The notes: a model not told the origin generated them from the letters alone. A DNA stretch of 64,000 nucleotides from Lathyrus oleraceus (GCF_024323335.1 NC_066582.1:92128944-92192943), one strand, 5' to 3'; shown: positions 46,435 to 59,972, counted from the stretch's first letter. A program made the numbers and translations.

Positions 46435-47404
46435 TGTAGGACCCCAATTTTGGCCCTAAGATCCCTCATAGCCTATATCATATCATATCATGGCCTCAAG
46501 GATCATTGCATGCCCTAGCTTCCCTCCTAGTGGGTGGGTCACCTTGTGAGTGTGGTTCTTGATCACCAAGCATGTATTGCATTTGTATATCATTGCTCTT
46601 CATCTATTTGTTAACCAAAAGTACAAAAATATTGTCATCTAACCATGTTACTTGCAGCTGAAGCAATCAACAGTTAAACAGTCAAATCAGTCATTAAGCA
46701 ATGGATGGTGGCCATTATTGAAGAATTTGGGCACCATGATCATTCATCAAGAGTTCACATGAGTTGTGACATCATTTTGGATCAAGATATCAAGTGGTAG
46801 GGGCTTGGAATTCATCAGAACATGGTTCAGTCAAGCAAAACCCTAGCAAAGTCAACTGAAGTCAACTGTTGGTCAACTGTCCATTTAATCGGTGATTTGA
46901 TGATGGGAATTGGTCTGAGAGGTCTCATTCATGTCCATATAAGCTTCATATAACATGTCAAGCATCCACAGTGAAGAAAATAAAGTCAGACAAGAAATTT
47001 CCCAAAATAGAAAGTTGACCTGTAATTGGAATTTGCCAAAAATGGAAACTTCTTCTCCTTAAAATTACATCATGATACAAGCTTCAAATGAATTTTTGCC
47101 CAACCTGAAAGTTGAAGACCTTGTTCTCCCATTTCCAAAAAGTCCAAGAACACTCAATTCCCATTTATGGTTGGCAAGTTATGATCAAATCATTTTCAGA
47201 AATTTTTGAACTTCAAAGTGGCATATCTTCCAAACCATTTGGCCAAATTGGGTGGGGTTTTTTGCTACAAGTCATATTTGATGCCCTCTTTCCAAATCCT
47301 TCATCACAATTTACCAAAAACTCACCAATCAAAATGGCACTTTTTGAAGTGGTTCGAATTATTTCAAGTGAGGTGAAAAAATGACTTTGCAAATTAACCT
47401 TTTC
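46435..47404 (+). mobile_element. LTR C, truncated after 970 bp
   Basis: Begins TGTAGGACCCC like LTR B and stays collinear with it to 'gcaaattaacc' (about 47399). Then, after TTTTC, the terminal sequence of an antisense LTR begins. The remaining 4.4 kb of LTR C should lie beyond the window. Confidence 0.92.
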
Positions 47405-48424
47405 TGTGACGGTGTATTCGTCGCTATATGATCTATCAATTAAATCATAAGCTAAGAGATACATTGAAATTTTCGAGTCGCCACCGCACTTTTATTTATC
47501 CAAAGGACTGGCTAAAAAGCGAACAAAAGCCTAAGAAGTTTTACACGTAGAAAACTAATAAAAAGATCAGAGATTCTGGGTAAGGGGTAAATTACGCAAT
47601 GGGAAGGTGTTAGGCACCCACTACGTCCTAGGTACTCCTAGGGAGCCCTTTTCACACTTGTTATGCAAAAATTATTATTTGTTATGACATAAAGATTGTG
47701 CAAACATGATTGGGATGGTGAGAAAAGAATATACATTTTTTATTATTATTGGGTATTGGGTTCGAACGGATGAACCCGTTGCCTACGTACCTTCCATCAA
47801 AGGTAAGGATCAGAACGCCGTAGTTCGGCTAAAAGATTTCCAAAAGTTGGTGGATTCAGTTTTAAACACAAGCACTGAGGCTTTTCATTATCAATGGGAG
47901 AACACTCGACCAAAAACAACATCCACCACGCGAGGATAGCTTCGACGTACTAGAGGGGTTAGCCCTGTTTGAAGTACGGAAGTCTTACTGTCGACTCACT
48001 AAGGATAGGCAAGATTTACATCAACCACAAAGATAATTGAAGCCTATGGCTAATGCATGAAAAGATTAATGGACAAAGCCAAAACAAGTGAATGAGTGAA
48101 GTTAATTGATTGTGATTATGAAAATGAGGTCAAAGTATGATTAAGATTGATTCAGATAAGTATTATGAAATGAGTTTGAAAAAAGGAGTCAAGGACTTGA
48201 GTCCAGGTTTTTAGTTTGAAAACATGAAGAAGTTTGCACAACACTTATGTCAAGTTTGAAAGGTATAGTGTGAAAAGTCTAGGACATAATGAATGATGAA
48301 TGGATGAGGATGGATTGTAAAACTTCTTAGAAGGTTCACTTCTTGAGATCATATGGGAGATGATTCAAGTGTGTCCTTTGGAATAGCAATGGATAATAAC
48401 AAACAAACAAAGAAAGTCAAGAAA

Positions 48425-49165
48425 GGCGGATACCGGATGCCAATCAATGGTCTTATACCAATCTCCTAAAACAGAACGGGATATCAGAGGCCACTCAATG
48501 GTCTTACACTAATCTCCACAGGCAAAGAAATAAAAAGCGGATACCGGATACCAATAGATGGATTTACACCAGTCTCCTAAAATAAAAATGGACATCAGAT
48601 GCCACTCAATGGACTTACACTAATCTCCTCAAAAGAAAACAAAGATGAAACATGGAAGTCAACTGCCAATCTGTCTGGACTTAGGTTAACTCCACAAATA
48701 TGCTCATAGGAATACCAATGCCACGTCACAGGGACTTACAATGGATCCTCACATACAAGAACAAAAGCAACAATATGATCACAGGAATGCAAATGCCAAC
48801 TTACAGGGACTTATAATTGCAACCTCTCATACAAACAGATAAAACAAACTATGATCACAGGAAAGCAGATGCCAACTTACAGGGACTTATAACTGCAACC
48901 TCACATACAAACCAAACAGATCAAATTATGATCACAGGAAAGCAGATGCCAACTTACAGGGACTTATAACTGCAACCTCACATACAAACCAAACAGATCA
49001 AATTATGATCACAGGAAAGCAGATGCCAACTTACAGGGACTTATAACTGCAACCTCACATACAAATAAAGCAACAGAAGATATGAGTGACCAATGAGGTC
49101 TTACACTCTATCCTTCCATATCCTAGGAGCAAATGCCAAAGCAATGGACTTACAATTGTCCTCAA
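48425..49165 (-). repeat. Degenerate tandem array in antisense LTR
   Basis: About twelve units reading, on the plus strand, 'atgccaa...ggacttata...aacctc'. Three nearly identical units start at 48853, 48930 and 49007 (period exactly 77), with a diverged one at 48777. It is related to the arrays of LTR A/B and Ogre II. Confidence 0.85.
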
Positions 49166-51239
49166 TGGGCAAACAACAATGATAGCATCACAAAAGCAAA
49201 TGAGATGATCATGCACTAATGGCAACTGATGATGATGATAAATGCATAACATATAGGCAAACAAGTGCATATGAGGCAATCAATCAATCAATGAATAACA
49301 AACAGCACACTCTATAGCCAAAACAATGGGGGCTCACACAAGAGGGTTTGACTTTGAAAGTCCACTGTAATAGGTGAAGGTCGCTCTTAACCTGGCCATT
49401 GAGGGGCTCAGGTGAAGCAGATGAAAAGGAGATGAGGGGTGTGCCTCATTGCTTCTATCTCAGATTAGAGAGAGCATCAAAGAAAGTGTGGGAGTTCAGA
49501 ACATAGGAACTCTCTCCACATTATTGACTCGATTAGATCTTGGGTATTTATCTCAATGCTTCAACCATGTAATGGGAGCAAAGAGAGGACACACTGAATA
49601 GTGGGGGATAGATTGCTTATCCCTACCTTCCACCAATTGCCTTACTTGAAGGACTTTTCCTGCTTAGGACAAATATAAACAAACACAGGCATTGCCTCTT
49701 AAGGAGGACTTCAGACAGTTTGCCCGGTCAAATAACAGACCGGGTCTCCAGACTACATGAAGAAGAAGTAATTATACCTCAAAGCAAATGCTAAAAAGCA
49801 AAGCAAGCAAGTTCAAAGAACTTAGGCAACTAAAGTACCTGAAAAAGTCAAACTTATTAGTAAACAAGTCAACAGTTCAAACCAAAAGAAATGGATGAAC
49901 AACAGTCAACCATAAACAGAGATGCCAAGGCACAAAGCCAAACTCATATGAGTCACACCTACAAAACAAAGGTTAGCACATTAAACAATCAAACTAGAAC
50001 ACATTTGAATGATCCTCAATGCATTGGTGCTTAACCTGAAACAGATGAACTCAACATAAGCTCAGAAGACCACTAGGGCTAGCCTAGGGTCAAAGATGAA
50101 AGAAAAAGGTCAAGGCAGCAAGAAAAAGTCAACCCAAACCAAGTCTAAACATTCAAGAAGCATTCTCAATTGGATTCATAATTATATCATGCATCATGGT
50201 CATTTCATATGCAAAAGGATGCAAAGCATGGCAAGAGAAGCATACAAAAGTCAACAGCAAAGACTTCATTCAAAAGTCAACTCAAACAATCTCAAAAATT
50301 ATGAAATAAATCACACTCAATCCTAACATCTAACATGGTATACATGTCAAATTTCAATGCATTTGGATGAGAGGAAGGCAGTCAAGTAAAATCATGAAGT
50401 CAAACCAAATTCAAGTAAGCATGGTGAAAGTCAACAAGCATAGGTCAACTTCAAAAAATCATATCAATTTGAAAACAGAAGAGAAATGAATGAGATTAAC
50501 ACCAATGCAAAGCTCAAGAAGTCTAGTTATCACATATGAAATTTCATGGTCATACAATAAGATTTGAGAATTTCACAAAAGATTTGGCAAGGCATAGCAC
50601 AAAAAGTCAACAAATGACCACATATGAAAGAAAATTCACAATCAAATGGAAAACAGCAAGAGTAATTCCAAGAAAATTCATACACAAACTAGACATGTGA
50701 GAGATCATTCATGCAAAATTTCAAGTGATTTGGATAAGAGGAAGCATGTGAACAAAAATTGGGAAAATACATGATCATGGTATAGCACCAAATGCAACAC
50801 ATAACTTCAAAAAATCATAACTCTCAATCCACAAATGATAAATGCACAAACTTTATATGGAAATGAAGATCAATGTGTCTAGTTTCACCACAAAAAATTT
50901 CAAGCTCATTGGATATAACATGAGAATTTCACAATAAGAATGGCACAATGTATCATTTTGGCATACATGTTGAAAAATCATTTATCATTTAAAATCCAGA
51001 ACATGGAAAATTAATTAAAATTCACCATAAAATTCTAGACACATTCATGAGTTTAATGCAAAAAATCTCACAATTTTTGGAGTTAAAATGAATTAAAAAT
51101 GAATTGTGGAAGTTGATGAACATTTGGATGAAATATGAACATGAAAGCATAGCAAATGGGGTCAAACCAAGTCAACCGATGGCAATTTTGAAATTAGGCG
51201 CCCCACTAATCTAAACTGCAGCGTTTTGGCAAACAGAAT

Positions 51240-52720
51240 AAAATGTTGTGATTGGTTGGCTGGCAATAAAACAGTACACACGCAGGAAATTCTATCAAAA
51301 CAACCAATTGTGTTTCAAGGTCAAAACCCTTAGGGTTTATGCAGCATGGCTCATGGTATTGATCCAAAACAAAACAAACAACAGCAATGGCTCATCAGCA
51401 TCATATCAAACAAAGCAACAGCACACGACAGCATATAAACAGCATGGTGTTGAACATCAATGTTCCTCATTCAACCAACACAGCATGGCATTTGTAAACA
51501 ATCAGCAGCAAATAATCAAGATCATGTAATCATCATTCACATAGATTTTCTGGAAATTCATGCAGCATCATGTTCATTATTTAAATCACCCAACACATGA
51601 GCAAAAGCACATAGCAGCATAGCATTCAGCATTCAAATGCAATTCATGAGGTTTTTCTAAACTGCAGTAAGGTTTCATAACAGCAATGAGCATGGTATCA
51701 AGTTCATCATCAATTTGCAGCATGGTTGATAGCTTCAATCAATCGATCAAAAAACAACAACAATTGAACAGCAACATGTAACAACACACAAGTCAAACAT
51801 CCATGACCAACACAATCAAACATCAATTATGTGGATTTTCTGGTCAGCTTAAGACAGCAAAACAGCAAGTCAAGCTTATGTTGCTCAACTAACAGCAAAA
51901 TTCCAACAGCAGGAAAAAAAAACAATATGGCAATGATGCAACCATACTCATGCACCTAAACAACACAAACCCTACACATTCAATGCAAAAATCCTGGGCA
52001 AGTTCTAAGGTTCAAACAGCAGCCATGGTTCAGCAATAGCATAATGTGTTCATCAAAATCCATCATTAATTGAAGTTCCAACCAACAAGCAAACAAACAA
52101 CAGCATGGCTAACATGTTCAGTTCATAAGCAACATCCCACAATAAAATGGCATTGGTTCAGGTAATATCATCCAGCAACTAATAAACACGAGTATGGCAA
52201 ATTTCTGGACAGGGCATAAATTTGGACAGCAGTAGTATCAATTTATCATGCTTCACCATCATGCAGGCAACTTCAAACAGACACAAGGAAAAGTATGGCC
52301 AATGGTTGTTCATCAACATTCAAACAAAACAAACAACAGCACACAACATGTTTCATGGATTTTTTAAGCATGGTTCATTGTGTAGTTACCAACATCAAAA
52401 CAAACATGACTCGACCAAACATACATCAGCATGGTAATGGTAAAGCAACATCATTCAGCAACATTTATCAACCATGAACAAAATAAACCTAACCAGCCTC
52501 AATGCTCATGCAATAACTAACGTCAACTAACATCAATCAAAAACAGCATAAGCACATTCATGCAATTTTTCTGGGCAGGGCAAGGTTAACAGTAGCATGT
52601 AAACATTCAATTATCATGCATTCAACCAAGAACAAAAATCCCAGAATCACCAATCAAGCATACAAATAGCATCACCAAACGTTCAGTATTACAAACATGG
52701 CATTGCTTTTCATCAAATCA
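51240..52720 (-). repeat. CAGCA-rich segment of antisense LTR
   Basis: Dozens of dispersed 'acagca', 'cagcatgg' and 'cagcaac' words on the plus strand, without a fixed period. This block has no counterpart of comparable length in LTR A and accounts for much of the greater LTR length. Confidence 0.6.
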
Positions 52721-53254
52721 TTATAACCAAGCCAAATCGAGGGAATATGCATTTGTTCACCAAAATGAAAATCAAGATATCTCACAGCATAGTCATCTGT
52801 TTAATGTGATTCAAAGCTTAAATCAAACTACCAAGTGAGACCTACATGGAACATGGCATGGCTTAATGAATGATGAAGTTCGAAATATTACCAAACTTGA
52901 AGCACAATGGTGATGCAGTGGTGTTTTGAAGCTGTTGTGCTCGAACAGTCCCTCCTCGTGCTTGGCAATGAAGGATACTTGGTGTAGACAAGCTCAAGAA
53001 TGCTTGGAAGATCTCACAGCTCGATTTGCCATTTGTTGAGCTTTGAGAAAACAGAGTGGGAAAGCTGTTACAGCAAGGGAATTGAGGTTGGGAAAGCTTC
53101 AAAATGTGGTTTGGATGACGAAGGGATGAAGGTGGTTCAAGGGTTTCCAAGGGTTTGGCAGAAAAATTCACTCGAGCCCAAAATGCAAATGAGAGAGTAT
53201 GTGTTTTTCTGTTGGTGGCTGCTAAAGCTAGGGTTGAAATGTGACAGAAGAAAG

Positions 53255-53264
53255 CTTAAATATG
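53255..53264 (-). promoter_or_regulatory. TATA-like element of antisense LTR
   Basis: CATATTTAAG on the minus strand, followed within 20 bases by 'tctgtcacattt' and 'aaccctagc', the context of the TATA box in LTRs A and B. Confidence 0.45.
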
Positions 53265-54118
53265 TCCTGTTTAGCATTGGTTAATTAAGTGGTAAGCTGG
53301 TTTACGCTTAATGATTCAAATTGGCAATTTTGCTAATTGTGGAACAAGTGGAAAATGGGGTGCAATGCTGCTCAGATGGGCTCTAAACAGGCTGTCAAGG
53401 ACCACCCAAATGCTGTTTGTGGTCTGCTGCAGCATGCTGTACCTTGCTTTGCTTATGTACTTCTATTTGCAACAATGCCAAATTTGCATTTTGATTCAAA
53501 ATGATGATGGAATGATGGTATGGTTATGATTTGAGGCTTGGAACAAATCACAAATGTGATATGGAACATTTCCCAATTGACCAAATCAAGAAAAAGTCAA
53601 AAACTCAAAAAGTCAAAGTTTGGTCAAACTTTGAATTTAAATGAGAAAGGTCCAAAAATGCCATTTTGAATGGTAAGGTTTTAGGTCATGAAATTTATAT
53701 TTTTGGAAAGAGGATGAAAAATGTGATGTGTAGGAAAAAACCCCACCAAATTTGGCCTTATGGTTTGAGAGATATGGCTTGTTGAAGTTCAAAAATTGGT
53801 GAAAATGATTTGATCATATCTTGACAACCACACATGGGATTTGGGAGTTCTTGGACTTTTTGAAAATGGGAGAACAAGATCTTCAACTTTCATGTTGGGC
53901 AAAAATTCATTTGAAGCTTGTATCATGATGTAAGTTTAAGATCGAGAAGTTTCCATTTTTGGCAGTTGAAATTACAGGTCCACTTTCTATTTCTGGAAAA
54001 TTTCTGTTTTGACTTGATTTTCTTCCATGATGAGGTTTGACATGATATATGAGGCTTATACAAGCATAAATGAACTCCTTCAGATCAATTCTATCCATCA
54101 AATCTCTGATTAAATCCA

Positions 54119-54141
54119 CAGTTGACCAGGTTTGACTTTTC
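54119..54141 (-). promoter_or_regulatory. W-box-like repeats in antisense U3
   Basis: On the plus strand CAGTTGACC and TTTGACTTTT; the minus strand carries GTCAA twice, the diverged equivalent of the GTCAACTG cluster of LTR A. Confidence 0.35.
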
Positions 54142-54556
54142 TTAGGGTTTTGGATGACTGGAGTTCTTCTGATGATTTCCAAACCCTAATTCCTTGAGAC
54201 CTTGACTTCAAATGATGTCCCAAGACATATGAACCTGTGATTAATGATCATGGTGCCCAAATTCTGCAAGAATGGCCACCATCCATTGCTTTGACTGACT
54301 GTTGACTGATTTTGACCTAATTGCTTCATCTGCAATCAACAAGGTTAAACTGACAATATTTTTGTACTTTTTGGTTAGTAAACACATGAAAAGCAAGAAT
54401 ATACAAATGCAAAGTATGCTTGGTGATCAAGAAACAAACCACAAGGCAAACCACCTACTAGGGGGAAACAAAGGCATGCAATGATCCTTGAGGTCATGAT
54501 ATGATATGATATGGGCCATGAGGGATCTTAGGGCCAAAATTGGGGTCTTACAGATG

Positions 54557-54565
54557 CCCCTATTT
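54557..54565 (-). other. Polypurine tract of antisense element
   Basis: CCCCTATTT on the plus strand, i.e. AAATAGGGG on the element strand, four bases before the 3' LTR. Confidence 0.8.
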
Positions 54566-55127
54566 AAGGTCATTCTAGCCGGAGAAGTGAAGTTTAGAAA
54601 TCTTCATCTCGACGCGGTAGAATGGGCTTAAATAACAGTAATGAGACAAATTTTGGTCCCTAAGAGACCTCATGATGCAGATGTATGCGTGCAAAAGACA
54701 CAAATTCTGTGGGGAATATGATTCACACAGAAGAAAAGACGATCCATCGGAGTAGTACACTCACCAGGAACAGAGACTCTAATAAGACTCTATGGGGATA
54801 ATACGAGAAAAAGAAACGTGTGAACAAGACACGACTCTAAACTGGGGAAAAACAAAACTGACATAACGTGAATAAGACACGACTCTGATTAGGAAAACAG
54901 AAAACAGACTGGAGAACTCACTGGGGAGTGAAGAACTCACACTGGGGAAAAGAATTCCAAATGGAAAATAAATCCATTGGAGAGACACAAGCTGACTCCT
55001 GAGGAGAAGCAAAAGAAAACTCCACTGGGGAAGTAACAAAGAAATGAGATGTTACCGGACAAGGGTAACAAACTCGGGACGGAACACCAAGGATACCGGG
55101 TTGTAGGTATGTAACAGGTGACCGACC
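54566..55127 (-). other. Distal 3' UTR of antisense element
   Basis: Non-coding and homologous to the last part of the 3' UTR of units A and B (33250-33735), with the same 'ctgggga' punctuation on the plus strand. Confidence 0.65.
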
Positions 55128-55725
55128 AAAGACGTGAATTGGTGTGTGTTCCAAAACACTCATCATCCTGAAGAAAGCTAGAACAGCAGACTTGTTTAAA
55201 GGATGGAGAAAAAACGTGAATTGGTGTGTGTTCCAAAACACTCATCATCCAAAACGCAAACCGGTTAAAGGATGGGCAAAAAACGTGAATTGGTGTGTGT
55301 TCCAAAACACTCATCATCCGAAAGAAAGCTAGAACAGCAGACTTGTTTAAAGGATGGCTGAAAAAACGTGAATTGGTGTGTGTTCCAAAACACTCATCAC
55401 CCTGAACGCCAACTGGTTAAAGGATGGGCAAAAAAGCGTGAATTGGTGTGTGTTCCAAAACACTCATCATCCTGAACACAAACTGGTTAAAGGATGGGCA
55501 AAAGAGCGTGAATTGGTGTGTGTTCCAAAACACTCATCATCCTGAACACAAACTGGTTAAAGGATGGGCAAAAGAGCGTGAATTGGTGTGTGTTCCAAGA
55601 CACTCATCATCCTGAACGCAAACTGGTTAAAGGATGGCCAAAAACGTGAATTGGTGTGTGTTCCAAAACACTCATCATCCGAAAGAAAGCTAGAACAGCA
55701 GACTTGTTTAAAGGATGGATATTCA
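55128..55725 (-). repeat. Satellite-like array, 68-84 bp monomers
   Basis: Eight monomers containing 'gtgaattggtgtgtgttcc' and 'caaaacactcatc', starting near 55132, 55214, 55283, 55367, 55437, 55508, 55577 and 55645. Two variants alternate: a longer one with 'gaaagctagaacagcagac' and a shorter one with 'acacaaactggttaaagg'. Confidence 0.92.
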
Positions 55726-57190
55726 ATTCCTCAAGGAATATGAATCTTACTCTGAGGGGAAAACAACAAAGGATTGACCCAAGAGTGAACGAGATACAAT
55801 ATCCATTACCGTCAGAACGTGGATAGAATACTCAGATGAGACATATTATTCATTACCGGCAGACCGTGAATAATATACTCGAAAGGAAAATTATCTTGAA
55901 CCGGTTACTGGGTTGTTTATAAGATAAGATCCGAAGACGTGAATTGGTTTTCACTTCCAAAACACTCATCATCCGAAAGGAGGGCTTGAAAAAGCAAATC
56001 GACTTACAGGATGGACATTCGAATCCACAACGGGAAAACGAATCTTACTCAATTGGGGACACAAACCCAAAGAGTGCATGAGATATAATATCCATTACCG
56101 GCAGACCGTGGATAAGAATACTCGCATGAGATATATTATCTATTACCGTCAGAACGTAGATAATAAACTCGCATGGTAAGAAACACCAGAGATACCGGTT
56201 ACTGGGTATATAATAGGTGATCTACCGAAAACGTGAATTGGTTTTCACTTCCAAAACACTCATCATCCAAAACGCAAACTGGTTAAAGGATGGCTATTCG
56301 ATTCTACAAAGAATACGAATCTTGCTCAGTTGGGGAAAATCAACAAAGGATTCCAACTAAAGAGCGCATGAGATATATTATTCATTACCGGCAGACCGTG
56401 AATAATATACTCGCATGGAAGATTATCCTGAACCGGTTACTGGGTTGTTTAAGGATAAAATCCGAAATCGTGAATTGGTTTTCACTTCCAAAACACTCAT
56501 CATCCTGAACACAAACTGGTTAAAGGATGGACATTCGATTCTACAAAGAATACGAATCTTGCTCAGTTGGGGAAAATCAACAAAGGATTCCAACTAAAGA
56601 GCGCATGAGATATATTATTCATTACCGGCAGACCGTGAATAATATACTCGCATGGAAGATTATCCTGAACCGGTTACTGGGTTGTTTAAGGATAAAATCC
56701 GAAATCGTGAATTGGTTTTCACTTCCAAAACACTCATCATCCTGAACACAAACTGGTTAAAGGATGGACATTCGATTCTACAAAGAATACGAATCTTGCT
56801 CAGTTGGGGAAAATCAACAAAGGATTCCAACTAAAGAGCGCATGAGATATACTATTCATTACCGGCAGACCGTGAATAATACACTCGAAAGGAAAAGACA
56901 CCAGAGATACCGGTTACTGGGTATATAATAGGTGACTGACCAAAAAGAGAGACAATCGATACCAAGCATACGGGTAAACGAAAGACAACTCAAAGGGATA
57001 AATTGCAAGCATCCGGGAATTATCCAACAACAAGAAAATATTCGACTCCACAAAGGGAAATAACGAATCTTACTCGACCGGGGAAACACAAAAGGCTTCG
57101 ACTGAAGAGTGCATGAGATATATTATTCATTACCGGCAGACCGTGAATAATATACTCGCATGGAAGATTATCCACAACCGGTTACTGGGT
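55726..57190 (-). repeat. 237-bp and related repeats with hairpins
   Basis: Near-exact 237-bp units start at 56290, 56527 and 56764 (the last partial), preceded by diverged relatives from 55726. Each holds the inverted repeat TATTATTCA...TGAATAATA around a conserved accggcagaccg loop; variants use TATCCA/TGGATA and ATTATCTA/TAGATAAT stems. Confidence 0.92.
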
Positions 57191-59972
57191 TAACAAAGGA
57201 TAAATCGACCGAACAGAAAGGTATCGGGATACCAAACTAGGTATATAATGATGACCAATCAAAAGGAGCAACAGACATTACCGACAAAAGGGTAAATGAA
57301 AGGCGATCTGCTGAGGATAAATTGCAAGCATCCGGCAATTATCTAACAGAAGACTATCTGGGGATGCACTGGTAAACAACCAATGATCCGGGGAACAAAT
57401 CACTAGCATACGGTGAGAAGACCCACTGGGGATAAAATTGCTAGCATACGGCAATTATCCACAAAAGACTTGCTGAGGATATAAGTGCTGATCTGAGCAA
57501 CTTATACAAGCAAAGGAAAATCATCATCAAGTATTGAATGAAGATAACCACAAAATTAGGGTTTACATCTACCGAATACGGGGTAGAAGACCAAAACTCC
57601 GCGTGGGGATAGAACAAATCACAAATCCGCACGGGAAACCAAAATAGGGTTTATAACAAACCACAAACTGCTGAAGAGCAGGGACATAGGATTTACGACT
57701 ACCGAATAGTAGGTAGAAAACCAAAAACTCTGGCTGGAGAATAAAAGGTGTATAACCACAAATTCTGTCAAGAAAGCCAGGAAAATAGGACTTACAACTA
57801 CCGGTTATGAGGGTAGAGGCCCAAAAACATTCCGCTGGGGAACAACCCACTGGGAAGTACAAGATATCTGACAAATAGCCAATTCGGGAATGATCCGAAG
57901 AGACAGACTGAATAAAGACACGTCCTAATGAGGATATAACTCAAATAGGAAAATCCATCCCAATATATGTGTTAGGAGGAAACGGAAGAAACCGTCATCC
58001 ACGAGGATATATCTCAGTGGGGAACTTGCAGAAGGAAAGGCAACATTTTCTGCTTATGGGGTTGACTCTATATGGAGAGATTTTAAACACCCGACATCTG
58101 CTTGGGGAGATCTGTAAAGAGATCTATATCACCCGTTGCAGGAGACACGACAAACAAAAGATATATGGCAAAAAATGCATCATGAATATCTGAATGTTTT
58201 ATGAATATGCATGAATATGCGTGATTTATGTTTGATGAATGCTGACAAAACAGACAGTTCTAACACAAACAGGTTCAGGAACCAGACGTCCGGTATTATA
58301 CTTCCAGGGGAAAAACCAGCTGGAGAGCCAATCTGCGGAGATCCACATGCTGTAAAGCAAAGATCTGCAGGTACTGCTGAAGAAGCAGAGAATCATAGAT
58401 ATCAGGAAACAACCCAATCAGGGTACAGAAAGTCACAACGGGCAAAACAGCCACCAAGACAAATCTGTAGGGGAACAAGAGAAATCCCAAAGTATATCTG
58501 CAGGGAATCCCAGTGTCAACTGAGAAACAAAAGGGTGCATAAGCACAAGCACGAACTGCTGCAGAAGCAAATCCACACAACTCCGCTGGGGAATAACCCA
58601 CTGAGGGAGAATGATATCATCCAAATAGAGTGTAACTGCATAAGCAACTCCATTGGGGAAAACTGTCGGCTACTCTCTTGGGAACAAACCACTGAGGGAG
58701 GACAGATCAAATAAGCAGATTCTGCAACGAACCACTCCACTTGGGGAGAATATACATAGCAAACTGATCACAACAAGTAGATTCTGCAATAAAAGCCACT
58801 CTACTGGGGATCACAGACAGTCAGGAAATCAATCCGTTCACTGGAGGCTAGAGCCGTCATCCGACCATATCGGGGATTGAAAGAGTATTCAACGGGCGAC
58901 ACTGCCACAACAAACATCTTGCAGACTGAGCTGAGGAAAAGATGGTTGCAATACTGGGATGTCAAACCAAACAACCACTGAGTAGGAAAATAAATCCTGC
59001 TCTGCTGAAGAGAATAACTCTGACGGAGAGATAGCAACAATTCCGCAGACGACTTCGCCGGGGAAAGGGTAAAGTACAGGGTATCAAACCACTGACTTAC
59101 CAAGTCTTCAAGGAGAAAGCGATCGCGCTGAGGAAACAGACGGTTCCTACTGGCACACTGCATGGGGAAAAGCGGTAACAACTCCACTTACAACCCTGGT
59201 GGGGATATTAATAACAGCTCTTCTCACGACTCCGAGGGGAGTATCAATCAATCATTTACTCATGACTGTGCTGAGGAGACAAATGAAGTCTGGGGGTATA
59301 CGACCCACTGGAGAAAGTGACGGGCACCAAGATGACAAACCATCAACCGCCGAACTTCTATAAGAAAACACCCATGCTAGGGGAAAGCTGCTGCTGGAGA
59401 AAACCAAGTCTTCAACAACAAATCACTTGCGACTATACTGGGGAACAGCCCCAACAACAACTTTGTTTGAGGAACAACCCCAACAAAGGTCTGAAGAAAG
59501 AAGATACCACCAAACCAGGAATATGAACCAATGTCTTACCTGTTGGGAATCATGCCACCCTCGGGAGAGCACTGAGATATACTTGAGTATCCTTTCAATC
59601 TTGTGAATGTTCACTTTGTTTAAAACAAAAATTTTGAAAAATTGATTTGTTTAAAACAATGACATTTTATCAATTTAAAACATGCAAAACATTTGTTGAA
59701 TTGAAACAAATAAGAGTGCAAATAATTGGATAAAAAGCTCAAATTGATTTGATAGAATGGTAGTCTGCAAATGGCAAGACTCCATAGATCTGTACAAATT
59801 TGAAATCAGTAATATATATTGGAAGAGGGCTACATTGAACATAATGATCCTTTCTCTACCAATTTGAATCTCGATGTATCCGAAGCTTCAGTTGACGACG
59901 AATCGAGAATCTTCTGACGAAATGACGACTGATGAACCAGAAAGTCTTGTCAGGATGCAGTTACTTGCCAAA
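57191..59972 (-). other. Proximal 3' UTR of antisense element
   Basis: Non-coding, diverged homologue of 29211-31800. The element strand carries the 'ccccag..gagt' motif; for example 58797-58812 is the counterpart of 30345-30360. A 167-codon frame on the plus strand (58211-58714) runs against the element and has no counterpart in units A and B, so it is not called. Confidence 0.7.

Larger units (their letters stand above)
47405..54552 (-). mobile_element. Antisense 3' LTR (7148 bp)
   Basis: On the minus strand it runs from TGTAAGACCCCA (54552) to CA (47405). It is homologous to LTRs A and B at both ends (first about 1.2 kb and last about 0.9 kb on the minus strand) but diverged and about 1.7 kb longer. 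The extra length lies mainly between TATA and the palindrome core region. Short frames on either strand are not conserved as proteins. Confidence 0.92.

Noticed and set aside
48425..49165. CRISPR-like array
   Set aside because: Units are degenerate and contiguous without unique spacers, the setting is a plant LTR, and related arrays occur in other LTRs.
52863..53171. 102-codon minus-strand frame near the TATA-like element of the antisense LTR
   Set aside because: It lies in the transcribed leader of the LTR; the homologous part of LTRs A and B does not keep the frame.
58211..58714. 167-codon open frame on the plus strand
   Set aside because: It opposes the element orientation in the 3' UTR, has no counterpart in units A and B and shows no protein motif.
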